Below the pieces are notes generated by a model. That model was not told the DNA's origin. It was given only the letters and a program-made list of their open reading frames with translations, and did not search any database. A stretch of 59,524 nt of DNA from assembly GCF_007991495.1 (NCBI RefSeq), contig NZ_BJYL01000037.1, forward strand, positions 1 through 59,524. The letters run 5' to 3'. A program made the translations under genes and the position numbers. Origin of the DNA: Sporosarcina luteola. GTDB taxonomy: Bacteria > Bacillota > Bacilli > Bacillales_A > Planococcaceae. This document shows positions 7,742 to 15,928 of the stretch, one piece after another (position 1 is the stretch's first letter; the number at the start of each line of letters is the position of its first letter).

Positions 7742-8640
7742 CCTTCCATCACCACTTTCATGAAGATCTCTTCTAAGCTCGCTGTCTGCATTTCCAGTTT
7801 TCGTATCGAGAATTTTTTCGAGTGCAGTAATGCCAACACTTCCGATATGCCAACACCCGCTTTAACAGCATCAATAGTAGCCATTTTTCTTACCTTCGTT
7901 ACCATCCATGGAGAAACCGTCTCAAATCTTACCAATTCTTCTTCAGTTTCAAACTCAATGAGAATACGTGGGTTTTCATACTTATTTCGAATAGAATCCA
8001 ACGATCCATTTTCCACAAGTGTCCCTTTTCGCAGAAACAGTAATTGGTCCGTCATTTCCTCTGCATCATTCAAAATATGGGTGGAATAAAGGATTGTCGT
8101 CTCCTGCTGTAACTCCTTCAATAAATTCATCACTTGTCTGCGTCCCACCGGGTCGAGCGCCGATACGGGTTCATCCAGCAATAGCAGACCTGGTTTATGC
8201 ACAATTGCTTGCGCCAAACCTAGACGTTGCTTCATCCCTCCTGAAAATGTTCCAGTCCTCTTTTTCATGGCATCTCCAAGACCAACAAACTCAAGCGTCT
8301 TCTTTGCATCTTCTAATGCTTGCCTAGCCTCTACACCACTTAACCGCGCTGCCATCTCTGTGAACTCAAGAGCAGACAGCCACGGAAAAAATTTCGGATA
8401 TTGAGGCAGGAAGCCGATCGAAGACCGAATATCCGTTTTCGGTTGATTTTGGAATAAAATCGTACCATTCGACGGCGTGACAAGACCAGCAAGCATTGAC
8501 AAAGTTGTCGTCTTCCCTGCCCCATTCGGTCCGATTAATGCAGTCGATGTGCGCTCCTCCAATTCAAAAGAAATGGAGTTTACAACACTTGGTCCCCCGT
8601 AAGTTTTTGTCAGGTTATTCACTTGCAATAATTGCGTCAT
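7738..8640 (-). CDS. yxlF: ABC transporter ATP-binding protein, YxlF-like
   Basis: A 300-residue ATPase with Walker A GPNGAGKTT (37-45), signature FSGGMKQRLGLAQA (about 133-146) and Walker B LLLLDEPVSALDP (about 153-165), plus a C-terminal regulatory tail typical of ABC-2 exporters. It energises the permease encoded immediately downstream. Its ATG overlaps the stop of the upstream 66-residue membrane protein. Confidence 0.92.
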   Translation of the reverse strand: MTQLLQVNNLTKTYGGPSVVNSISFELEERTSTALIGPNGAGKTTTLSMLAGLVTPSNGTILFQNQPKTDIRSSIGFLPQYPKFFPWLSALEFTEMAARLSGVEARQALEDAKKTLEFVGLGDAMKKRTGTFSGGMKQRLGLAQAIVHKPGLLLLDEPVSALDPVGRRQVMNLLKELQQETTILYSTHILNDAEEMTDQLLFLRKGTLVENGSLDSIRNKYENPRILIEFETEEELVRFETVSPWMVTKVRKMATIDAVKAGVGISEVLALLHSKKFSIRKLEMQTASLEEIFMKVVMEG

Positions 8641-8837
8641 TCTTGCCGCCTCCCGAAAATAAAGTACAAGATTGGCCCAATAAGGCTAGCTAGTAAAATA
8701 ATAAAAATCCACATAATGAACGGCCCATTCGTCCGCCGATGCCGGATGATATCAATCAAAGCAACCATCATCAAAATAAGCTGGAGTACGATAAGTGGCA
8801 AAATAAGATTCCAAGGAATATTCGCTAGTTCAGCCAT
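8637..8837 (-). CDS. yxlE: Small membrane protein with PLDc_N domain, YxlE-like
   Basis: A 66-residue protein with two membrane helices: NLILPLIVLQLILMMVALID and the C-terminal IMWIFIILLASLIGPILYFIFGR ending in the GPxxYFxFGR signature of PLDc_N proteins. The start was set at MAELANIP because GAGGAG stands eight bases before it; a longer reading frame would run through the promoter. First gene of the three-gene YxlEFG-like operon and translationally coupled to the ATPase. In B. subtilis, YxlE is part of the negative control of sigma-Y; whether that holds without sigY is unknown. Confidence 0.85.
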   Translation of the reverse strand: MAELANIPWNLILPLIVLQLILMMVALIDIIRHRRTNGPFIMWIFIILLASLIGPILYFIFGRRQE

Positions 8838-8854
8838 GCAAGTCACTCCTCTAC

Positions 8855-8902
8855 TTGTTATATACACAGTATAACAAACCTGTTCTAATATGTATATAAC
8901 AA
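8855..8902. promoter_or_regulatory. Promoter and 12-bp inverted-repeat operator of the yxlEFG-like operon
   Basis: Perfect inverted repeat TTGTTATATACA (8855-8866) / TGTATATAACAA (8891-8902) with 24 bp between. On the minus strand a TATACA-N17-TATACT promoter lies inside it, its -35 element overlapping the distal arm. The arrangement fits a dimeric repressor bridging or flanking the promoter, for example a GntR/YtrA-type regulator; no such gene is nearby. Confidence 0.5.
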
Positions 8903-9010
8903 ATATCAACTTATTTCATCTATTTTACTCATTTGTAAACTGGCATAGACCAAGGGAACCTTTTTGAACGCGGGAAAATCTTATTTTAATGCGAATCACC
9001 TTTCAGGAGA

Positions 9011-9026
9011 TGTGATAAATATCACA
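9011..9026. promoter_or_regulatory. Fnr box
   Basis: TGTGATAAATATCACA matches the Bacillus Fnr consensus TGTGA-N6-TCACA exactly. Its centre (9018.5) is 41.5 bp before the predicted start site near 9060, given the TATGAT element at 9048-9053. This is the classical class II activator position and predicts anaerobic induction of the genes downstream. Confidence 0.8.
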
Positions 9027-9047
9027 ACAAGCATCCGCTATTTTTTT

Positions 9048-9053
9048 TATGAT
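9048..9053 (+). promoter_or_regulatory. -10 element of the Fnr-dependent promoter
   Basis: TATGAT, preceded by a T-tract instead of a recognisable -35 element, as expected where Fnr replaces -35 contacts. Confidence 0.65.
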
Positions 9054-9125
9054 AGTCAAAGATGATTATCTCGATTACACCTTTTTCGTGTTTGCTTTAT
9101 ACCAATACCTTAAGGAGTGTTTTTC

Positions 9126-10250
9126 ATGAATAATGTTTTATTCAAGGAAAGGAATCTTCAAATAGAACGGGACTATAATAAATATCCTTTCATCGTTATA
9201 TGGGAAGTTACACGGGCCTGTGCACTTAGATGCTTACATTGTCGGGCGGAAGCGCAGTACAATCCAGATCCGAGTCAATTATCTTTTGAGGAAGGGAAAA
9301 AGCTGATTGACGAAATCGCTTTAATGGATAATCCATTATTCGTTTTTACAGGCGGAGACCCGTTGATGCGCCCTGATCTTTTTCAACTTGCCAAATATGC
9401 AATTGAAGAAAAGAATCTCCCTGTATCGATGACACCAAGCGCCACACCAAAAGTGACACGTGAAGCAATCCGCAAAGCAAAAGATGTTGGATTGTCGCGA
9501 TGGGCTTTTAGTCTCGATGGTTCTTGTGCAGAAATTCACGACCACTTCCGTGGCACTCGGGGCTCTTTTGATCGAACAATGAAAGGGATTGAATACTTAA
9601 AAGAGCTTAATATACCAATACAGGTAAATACGACGATCTCTAACTACAATCTACATGACCTTGAAAAGATTGCTGACAAAGTGAAAGAAATGGGCGCCGT
9701 TCTTTGGAGTACGTTCTTCCTTGTCCCTACTGGCCGTGGCTTAGAAAAAGACATGGTTAGTCCGGAAGAACATGAAAAAGTAATGAAGTGGCTTTATCAG
9801 ATTCAGCAAAAAATGCCCTATGGAGTAAAGACGACTGAGGCGCCTCATTACCGAAGGGTATTCCTACAGGAAAAACAACGGGCTGTTAGTGAAACAGCTA
9901 GACAGGAAACAAAAAGGGAAGACATTTTGGGAAGGGCCCCTCAGCCAGTAAATGATGGAGATGGCTTTGTTTTCATCAGTCATATCGGCGATGTATACCC
10001 GAGCGGATTTTTACCTATTGTTTGCGGAAATGTCCGAGAGCAATCCCTTACTGACATTTATCAAAACTCGCCAATCATGAAAGAATTACGGGACAAATCC
10101 TTGCTGAAAGGAAAATGTGGTGTATGTGAGTTCAATGAAATTTGCGGTGGATCAAGAGCGAGGGCATATGCCATGACAGGCGATTATTTAGACAGCGATC
10201 CTTCTTGTTCCTATATTCCAAAAGCCCTTCGCGATAAGGCCGGTGAATAA
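9126..10250 (+). CDS. Radical SAM/SPASM protein, haem-biosynthesis (AhbD/NirJ-like) type
   Basis: A 374-residue radical SAM enzyme. The SAM-cluster motif is CALRCLHCRAEA (CxxxCxxC, about residues 25-36), followed by FTGGDPLMRPD. The C-terminal SPASM region carries further cysteines (VCGNVREQS, KCGVCEFNEICGGSRARAYA, DPSC) for auxiliary Fe-S clusters. Relatives convert porphyrins in the alternative haem or haem d1 routes. ATG 9126 was chosen because the earlier GTG lies inside the AAGGAG ribosome site. It lies three bases ahead of a coproporphyrinogen oxidase gene and behind an Fnr box, which supports a role in anaerobic haem formation. The exact reaction is inferred, not proven. Confidence 0.85.
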   Translation: MNNVLFKERNLQIERDYNKYPFIVIWEVTRACALRCLHCRAEAQYNPDPSQLSFEEGKKLIDEIALMDNPLFVFTGGDPLMRPDLFQLAKYAIEEKNLPVSMTPSATPKVTREAIRKAKDVGLSRWAFSLDGSCAEIHDHFRGTRGSFDRTMKGIEYLKELNIPIQVNTTISNYNLHDLEKIADKVKEMGAVLWSTFFLVPTGRGLEKDMVSPEEHEKVMKWLYQIQQKMPYGVKTTEAPHYRRVFLQEKQRAVSETARQETKREDILGRAPQPVNDGDGFVFISHIGDVYPSGFLPIVCGNVREQSLTDIYQNSPIMKELRDKSLLKGKCGVCEFNEICGGSRARAYAMTGDYLDSDPSCSYIPKALRDKAGE

Positions 10251-10253
10251 AAA

Positions 10254-11669
10254 TTGAAGAAACATATTGTCGTTATCGGAGGAGGTATTTCTGGCTTAAC
10301 CGCCGCTTACTATCTGAAGAAGCAGGCGGATGAGCAGAATATTGACCTAACCATTCAAGTCATCGAAAAGAGTGACGTATTGGGCGGAAGGATTCAAACA
10401 GTTGAACGGGATGGCTTCATCATTGAGAAAGGGCCTGATTCATTTCTTGCACGGAAATATCCGATTAACGAGTTATCAAAAGAGCTTGATTTAGAAGATG
10501 AATTGGTCGGCACCAATCCAAATGCAAGGGCAAACTTCATTTACCTCAATAAAAAGCTTCACCCCATGCCGATGGGTCTTGTACTTGGAATTCCGACAAA
10601 GATGACCCCATTTCTTAAGACAGGGCTTATATCACCGTTAGGTAAAATGCGTGCCGCAATGGATCTATTTCTTCCAAAGCATAATGGAATGTCTGACGAG
10701 TCGCTTGGACATTTTGTTGAACGTCGCCTTGGTAAGGAAGTGTTGGAACATATAACTGAACCACTTCTTGGTGGAATCTATTCTGGAAATGCCCGTACAA
10801 TCAGCATTAAAGCGACCTTCCCACATTTTAAACAACTTGAACAGAAGCATGGGAGTTTAATCAAAGGAATGATGAAAAGCAAACAGCCAGCCCCGCTAAA
10901 TAACCAACTGCCAGCTTTTGCAAAGAAAAGTATGTTTTTAACATACAAAAATGGAATGTGTACGCTAATTGATCGACTGACAGCGTCTATGCCTTCTGTT
11001 GATATCCTTACGAATTGTGGAGTTGAATCCATTATTCAGGATGGGCATCAATATAAGGTACTGCTCGATTCCAAAGAAACGATAACAGCGGACGGGCTCA
11101 TCATGGCCCTTCCCGCTTCAGTCGCTGCAAAGCTCTTACCGAATATATCCGAAAACCGGTGGCTCGATAAGATCCGGTACGTTTCTGTTGCCAATATTGC
11201 GTTGGCATTTGATGCGGCTGCAATTTCCTATCCGTTGAACGGGACAGGTTTTGTCATCCCTCGTAAAGAAGGGCTCGATCTCACCGCGTGTACTTGGACT
11301 TCGTCAAAATGGTTACATACAGCCCCTATGGGAAAGGTTCTTTTGCGATGCTATGTGGGGAATGAACAGGCGCAAGACTGGGTTCAGTTGACCGATGAGC
11401 AGCTAATCCAAAAAGTTCGAGCTGACTTGGAAGAAATCATAGGTATTTCCGCTGAACCGCTGTTCAATGAAGTGACGAGGGCGATTAAAGCTATGCCCCA
11501 ATATCCCGTTAATCATGTGGAAGAGCTTGCCCGTGTCAGGGAAGCGATGGCAGTGAAAAAACCAGGCGTCTTCCTTTGCGGGGCAGGATACGAGGGTGTC
11601 GGTGTTCCGGATTGTATCCAACAAGGCAAACAGGCCGCGATCAATATGATAGACTATTTACGGTCCTAA
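10254..11669 (+). CDS. cgoX: Coproporphyrinogen III/protoporphyrinogen oxidase (CgoX/HemY family)
   Basis: A 471-residue FAD enzyme: GGGISGLTAAYYL at residues 8-20 binds the FAD dinucleotide, GPDSFLARKYP (about 62-72) and the C-terminal CGAGYEGVGVPDCI are family landmarks. In Gram-positive bacteria this family oxidises coproporphyrinogen III to coproporphyrin III. The TTG start leaves only three bases after the radical SAM stop, so the two are cotranscribed and probably coupled. No hemE, hemH or chdC is adjacent, which suggests an additional copy with a special condition of use rather than the housekeeping haem locus. Confidence 0.9.
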   Translation: MKKHIVVIGGGISGLTAAYYLKKQADEQNIDLTIQVIEKSDVLGGRIQTVERDGFIIEKGPDSFLARKYPINELSKELDLEDELVGTNPNARANFIYLNKKLHPMPMGLVLGIPTKMTPFLKTGLISPLGKMRAAMDLFLPKHNGMSDESLGHFVERRLGKEVLEHITEPLLGGIYSGNARTISIKATFPHFKQLEQKHGSLIKGMMKSKQPAPLNNQLPAFAKKSMFLTYKNGMCTLIDRLTASMPSVDILTNCGVESIIQDGHQYKVLLDSKETITADGLIMALPASVAAKLLPNISENRWLDKIRYVSVANIALAFDAAAISYPLNGTGFVIPRKEGLDLTACTWTSSKWLHTAPMGKVLLRCYVGNEQAQDWVQLTDEQLIQKVRADLEEIIGISAEPLFNEVTRAIKAMPQYPVNHVEELARVREAMAVKKPGVFLCGAGYEGVGVPDCIQQGKQAAINMIDYLRS

Positions 11670-11755
11670 TCAATTACGGTTATTCAACCAAAATAGACAA
11701 CTGCACTAAATCCTTTAGTCCGTGTTATACTACTCGATGGACTGGAGGAAGTATG

Positions 11756-12664
11756 ATGAAACAATGGATGTATCCCCTGTTTGTGATTATTGGAGCAAGC
11801 AGTTATGGAATTCTTTCTACGATTATTAAATTGGCCATAGAGGACGGATATACGGCTGCCCAAGCTGTGACTGGCCAATACTATATTGGGTTTTTATTGG
11901 CGGCGCTCATTTATCTTTTTACCCACCGTGCATTACCGAAATTCGGCGGCGGGTATACACTTTTGCTTGCAGGACTTTTCACCGCGATTACGGGAACCGT
12001 TTATGGGAAAGCTGTGTCCTATATGCCGGCTTCTCTCGCTGTCGTCATGCTTTTCCAATTCACGTGGATCGGTATGCTTTTTGATTGCATTGCGAATCGA
12101 CGTTTTCCGAAACGGGTTGAAGTGATCTCATTGTTTTTCCTATTAGGAGGAACGATTTTTGCAGCGGGAGTCATTGATGCCGATTTGAGCGGAATCCCTT
12201 GGCAAGGTTGGATGTGGGGCATGATGGCGGCAGTGAGTTTCTCGGCATTCATCATGGTGAATCAGCGGCAGGTCGAAGGGATGGATATGGCTACGCGGTT
12301 ATTATTCATGTCTTTCTTCGCGGCGATTGCCATCACGTTTTTCCAAGAACCACAAATCGTATGGAATGGCACGTTGCTTAGTGGGTTGTGGGTGTATGGA
12401 TTGATATTAGGCGTCTTTGGCATTATCCTGCCTATCTTGCTTTTCTCTATCGGCATCCCGAAAGTCGGGACAGGCACGGCATCGATTTTAAGTGCATTCG
12501 AACTGCCTGTCGCTGTCACAGCATCGATGCTGTTATTGCATGAACGTATGACCTTTTTACAGATTATCGGTATTGTAATTATCCTGATCGGAATGACACT
12601 GCCGAGTATCGCTAACCGTAGAGTAAGATTGAATAAAGAAGAACCGGATCTCCATCATTTGTGA
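11756..12664 (+). CDS. EamA/DMT-family transporter
   Basis: A 302-residue membrane protein with ten hydrophobic segments arranged as two EamA repeats; the second repeat includes LSAFELPVAVTASMLLLHE, typical of drug/metabolite exporters. The start was set at the second of two ATGs (11753/11756) because GGAGG ends at 11748; the reading frame extends further upstream but only into the preceding gene. Substrate unknown. It has its own promoter region in the 86-bp gap after cgoX and a terminator that overlaps its stop. Confidence 0.88.
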   Translation: MKQWMYPLFVIIGASSYGILSTIIKLAIEDGYTAAQAVTGQYYIGFLLAALIYLFTHRALPKFGGGYTLLLAGLFTAITGTVYGKAVSYMPASLAVVMLFQFTWIGMLFDCIANRRFPKRVEVISLFFLLGGTIFAAGVIDADLSGIPWQGWMWGMMAAVSFSAFIMVNQRQVEGMDMATRLLFMSFFAAIAITFFQEPQIVWNGTLLSGLWVYGLILGVFGIILPILLFSIGIPKVGTGTASILSAFELPVAVTASMLLLHERMTFLQIIGIVIILIGMTLPSIANRRVRLNKEEPDLHHL

Positions 12665-12684
12665 AAATGATGGGGATTTTTCTG
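12646..12684 (+). terminator. Rho-independent terminator of the EamA gene
   Basis: GATCTCCATCATTT-GTG-AAAATGATGGGGATTTTTC hairpin beginning inside the last codons, with a T-run. Confidence 0.75.
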
Positions 12685-12691
12685 TTGCCGC

Positions 12692-12720
12692 GAAAACTTT
12701 TGGCACAACCTGAGGGTATA
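12692..12720 (+). promoter_or_regulatory. ECF-type promoter, probably autoregulatory
   Basis: GAAAAC(TTTT), 17 bp, GGTATA resembles the AAC-containing -35 and GTA-containing -10 elements used by Bacillus ECF sigma factors. It lies directly ahead of an ECF sigma gene, as autoregulated ECF promoters do. Confidence 0.5.
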
Positions 12721-12766
12721 TATAGTAAGAGCAGCAAATTGGGTTGTTCTGAAAGGAGTGGGACAT

Positions 12767-13306
12767 ATGCAGCAAGACAATTGGATTGAACAAATACGAG
12801 CGGGCGACCAAGCCTCCTTCCAGCAGTTTTACAATGCATACGCGGATACAGCGATTCGAACGGCTTCCGCGATTACACGCAATCGGGAAATGGCAAAGGA
12901 CGCTGTACAGGAAACGTTCATCCGTGTATATCGGCAAATTAGCAGTTACAATCCAACAAAACCATTCGATCCATGGTTTTATCGCATATTGACGAACGAA
13001 TGTCTTCGTCTATTGAAAAGGGAATCTCCCCTTTCGAAATTTGAACTGCCTGATCCTGAGACTACCACTTCCCTTGCAGAGGAATCATTCGATCATTTAT
13101 CTGATCTATATGATGTCATTCAATCGTTGGATGACATTCACCGTATTCCGCTCATCTTGAAATATATAAAAGGCTTTTCCGAGAAAGAGATTGCGGAAAT
13201 CTTAGGGTTGAATCAAAACACTGTCAAGTCGCGATTATTCAAAGGAAGGAAGAATTTGCGCGAACAATTGCAGCCTGATGATAGGAGGATGGATCCTAAT
13301 GAGTAA
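12767..13306 (+). CDS. ECF-type RNA polymerase sigma factor
   Basis: A 179-residue sigma-70-family ECF factor. Region 2 includes RNREMAKDAVQETFIRVYRQ and FDPWFYRILTNECLRLLKR; region 4 includes IPLILKYIKGFSEKEIAEILGLNQNTVKSRLFKGRK, a clear helix-turn-helix. ATG 12767 was chosen because the upstream GTG lies inside AAGGAGTG. Its last codons overlap the start of the anti-sigma gene (ATGAGTAA), coupling the two. The stimulus and regulon beyond its own promoter are unknown. Confidence 0.92.
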   Translation: MQQDNWIEQIRAGDQASFQQFYNAYADTAIRTASAITRNREMAKDAVQETFIRVYRQISSYNPTKPFDPWFYRILTNECLRLLKRESPLSKFELPDPETTTSLAEESFDHLSDLYDVIQSLDDIHRIPLILKYIKGFSEKEIAEILGLNQNTVKSRLFKGRKNLREQLQPDDRRMDPNE

Positions 13307-14033
13307 ATTCGATGAACGTATAAAGGATGAGTTGGCCAAGAGGACAGACGAAGATGTCCATGATTTGAAGGATGAGATTTGGAATGAAATCAATCATGAA
13401 TTATTTGAAGGCAGGCGAACTGGGATGAAACGAAAAAAACGATGGATACCTGCAGTAATGATTGCAGCAGCAGCGATTGTTCTGGCATTCACCTTACAAA
13501 CGGAGCCTGGCTTAGCGCTGATCAAAAACATTAAGGATATGTTCGCACCTGAAAAGGAGATTATCCAAAGTATTGAGGGGCAAGACGAGCCGACCGAAGT
13601 GCATTTGAATGAAGGTAAGGATTCGGAGTATATCATTTATGTAGATGAAACCCGCTATAAAATGGTTAAAGGTGACGATGCCGATGTCATTACAACGATT
13701 GAACCGCTACCCGAGAAGTATCCTGAAGTAAGTATGGAGATTAAACAATACCCGAATGATCCTCCTGAAATACTTGCCAAGCAGATTGAAGAAGAATTGA
13801 AGAACGACTTTCCTGAGCTGCGGCCGATTGAGACTGTAACGGAACCAGTTGAAGGCTTTTGGCTTCACGGGCTGACTGAATCGAAATGGGACGGCAAAGT
13901 CATTGATGTCTATGTTGTTAGCAATGGACAAGATGGAAGCCTTGTCATTACGGAAAATTATTTCCTTGAAGCAGCTGAAGGGCATGGCGCAAGATTTTAC
14001 CATATGCTAGAGAGTTTTGAAATTATCGATTGA
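13299..14033 (+). CDS. Membrane-anchored anti-sigma factor-like protein (DUF4367-type C-terminus)
   Basis: A 244-residue protein: an acidic cytoplasmic N-terminus of about 45 residues, a basic stretch KRKKRW, one membrane helix (IPAVMIAAAAIVLAFTL, about residues 50-66), then an extracellular domain of about 170 residues rich in Asp/Glu that ends with a DUF4367-like fold (GFWLHGLTESKWDG...YFLEAAEGHGARFYHMLESFEI). Position and topology make it the cognate anti-sigma factor of the overlapping ECF gene. AGGAGG is ten bases upstream of the ATG. What the outer domain senses is not evident. Confidence 0.82.
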   Translation: MSKFDERIKDELAKRTDEDVHDLKDEIWNEINHELFEGRRTGMKRKKRWIPAVMIAAAAIVLAFTLQTEPGLALIKNIKDMFAPEKEIIQSIEGQDEPTEVHLNEGKDSEYIIYVDETRYKMVKGDDADVITTIEPLPEKYPEVSMEIKQYPNDPPEILAKQIEEELKNDFPELRPIETVTEPVEGFWLHGLTESKWDGKVIDVYVVSNGQDGSLVITENYFLEAAEGHGARFYHMLESFEIID

Positions 14034-14046
14034 GTGGAATTTGGGG

Positions 14047-14077
14047 AGGGTGACGTTGCGTTCACCCTTTTTTTTAA
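14047..14077 (+). terminator. Rho-independent terminator of the sigma/anti-sigma operon
   Basis: GGGTGA-CGTTGCGT-TCACCC followed by eight T residues. Confidence 0.85.
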
Positions 14078-14170
14078 TGATATGGAAATAGATTCATTTG
14101 TTGTCTATGCATATTTTATTGGAAGGTAGGGTATAGATTGTAATAGTAGATAGCAAGGGGGTTTACAGGT

Positions 14171-14530
14171 ATGGATATCTTTATGGTTGTTTTTAATACA
14201 CTAATTGTACTATCGTATATTATTTTAATCGCATTCATTACTCCATTCATCATGGGGTATATAAAAAAGAGGAACTATGATGTGTTCATCCAATTGATAC
14301 CGATTTTGTCGATTGTCTTACTGAGCAGCATCGCCATATCTATGGGACTTGGCGGGTTCAAGGAATTGCTGTTCTTCCGGATAACGACTATTGTTTCGAT
14401 CATCCTGCTCGGGTTCTTATTGTTCCTGACAGTCGCAATGCGGACGTTGTGGAAGGAAAAGTATGATTTATTAATCGAAAGGATCCTGTCGATTCGCTCA
14501 AAAAATGAACGGAGCTTCTCACTTAAATAA
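14171..14530 (+). CDS. Hypothetical membrane protein
   Basis: A 119-residue protein with three hydrophobic segments (about residues 5-28, 40-60 and 67-90) and a basic C-terminal tail. AGGGGGT is a good ribosome site. Not recognised. It is a single-gene unit with its own terminator. Confidence 0.75.
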   Translation: MDIFMVVFNTLIVLSYIILIAFITPFIMGYIKKRNYDVFIQLIPILSIVLLSSIAISMGLGGFKELLFFRITTIVSIILLGFLLFLTVAMRTLWKEKYDLLIERILSIRSKNERSFSLK

Positions 14531-14547
14531 GTGGGAAGCCTTTTTCA
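14508..14547 (+). terminator. Rho-independent terminator
   Basis: AGCTTCTCACTT-AAAT-AAGTGGGAAGCC followed by TTTTTC; the stem begins inside the preceding coding region. Confidence 0.85.
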
Positions 14548-14595
14548 TTTTAGTGTACACTTATCGTAAATAGTTCAAGTATAGGAGACGTCAGC

Positions 14596-15786
14596 ATGCT
14601 AAAAGACCGGTTTTATTATGAAGATGCTTATATGAAGACATTCAAGGCTCGCATTTTACAGAAAGGGAAAGATTCGGATCAACGCTCGTATGTTGTGCTT
14701 GATAATACCGCATTTTACCCGACAGGCGGCGGGCAGCCGCATGACACCGGAACGATCGGCGGGATATGTGTGATTGATGTGGAGGAAGTAGAAGGCGTGA
14801 TCCGCCATTTTCTTAAGGAATGCCTTGATTCCGCAGGAGAAGTGGCAGGGGCAATCGATTGGGAACGCCGTTTCGATCATATGCAGCAACATGCAGGCCA
14901 GCATATTTTGACGGCAGCATTTGTCGACCTTTTCGGTTTCCAGACGGTCAGTTTCCATTTAGGCAAAGAGCTTGTTTCCATTGATTTGGATGTGGAGGAT
15001 GTTTCGGCGGATCAATTGGCAGCTGTTGAAAAGCTTGCAAACGAGATCATTTTGGAAAATCGTCCGATTGAAACGAAATGGGTCTCGGAGGATGAACTTA
15101 CCGAGTATTCATTGCGAAAACAATTGGCGGTGACAGATGAAATCAGGCTCGTTATTATACCTGAATTCGATTATAACGGCTGTGGCGGCACTCACCCGAA
15201 TTCAACCGGACAAGTCGGAATGATTAAGATTTTATCGACTGAAAAGCAGAAACGAAAAGTGCGTGTCCATTTTGCTTGTGGCGGCAGGGTGATCCAACAA
15301 TTGCAAAGGAAGCATGAAGAATTGTCGGCTGCCTCCAAATTGTTGAGCGCGCCCGAGGATGGCGTCAGCAATGCGATTGAGAAACTATTAACTTCGAATC
15401 GTACATTGGAGAAATCGCTTGAACACGCAAAGGAAGAATTGCTATCGTTCGAAGCGAAACGTTTAGTTGAACATAAAAACGGAATCGTTGTAAGGTATGC
15501 ATTCACTGACCGAACCGTCCAGGAACTGCAAAAGTTGGCAAGACTTATTATAGCGGAAGATGAATCGATCATCGCCCTTCTTGTCGCCGAGAATGAAAAT
15601 CACCTCCAGTTCGTAGCTGCCCGTGGAACATTGGCCAAAGCGAGCATGAAACAAGTCGCCGCTTCAGTATTGCCCCTTCTCAATGGCAAAGGCGGAGGAA
15701 ATGATGCATTTGTGCAAGGTGGCGGAGAGCGGACAATGACTGGTGAAGAAATGCTGAACGTTATGGAAAATACACTAGTAAAATAA
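14596..15786 (+). CDS. Alanyl-tRNA editing protein (AlaX long form with DHHA1 domain)
   Basis: A 396-residue free-standing editing protein related to the C-terminal part of alanyl-tRNA synthetase. The zinc/active-site motif HMQQHAGQH (HxxxH, about residues 96-104) and the partner CGGTH (about 197-201) are both present, so deacylation of mischarged Ser/Gly-tRNA(Ala) is expected. A coiled-coil region (about 230-290) leads into a C-terminal DHHA1 domain with GKGGGNDAFVQGGG. There is no aminoacylation domain. Transcribed alone, with a terminator directly after the stop. Confidence 0.9.
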   Translation: MLKDRFYYEDAYMKTFKARILQKGKDSDQRSYVVLDNTAFYPTGGGQPHDTGTIGGICVIDVEEVEGVIRHFLKECLDSAGEVAGAIDWERRFDHMQQHAGQHILTAAFVDLFGFQTVSFHLGKELVSIDLDVEDVSADQLAAVEKLANEIILENRPIETKWVSEDELTEYSLRKQLAVTDEIRLVIIPEFDYNGCGGTHPNSTGQVGMIKILSTEKQKRKVRVHFACGGRVIQQLQRKHEELSAASKLLSAPEDGVSNAIEKLLTSNRTLEKSLEHAKEELLSFEAKRLVEHKNGIVVRYAFTDRTVQELQKLARLIIAEDESIIALLVAENENHLQFVAARGTLAKASMKQVAASVLPLLNGKGGGNDAFVQGGGERTMTGEEMLNVMENTLVK

Positions 15787-15831
15787 TGAACTCCTCCCGA
15801 TTTCAGAATCGGGGGGAGTTCATTATTTTAT
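15787..15831 (+). terminator. Rho-independent terminator
   Basis: GAACTCCTCCCGATT-TCA-GAATCGGGGGGAGTTC followed by ATTATTTTAT. Confidence 0.85.
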
Positions 15832-15928
15832 AAAGATTGCTAACTCATTTATGTTTACTATTTTACAATCCGGGTACATAAAGTCATTAGATACTAGGAT
15901 GTTTCAGTATTTCGAGGGAGAGATTTAT

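Noticed and set aside
8910..9010. Second Fnr or ResD site near the radical SAM promoter
   Set aside because: I found only the one clear TGTGA-N6-TCACA; other A+T-rich words are not distinguishable from background.
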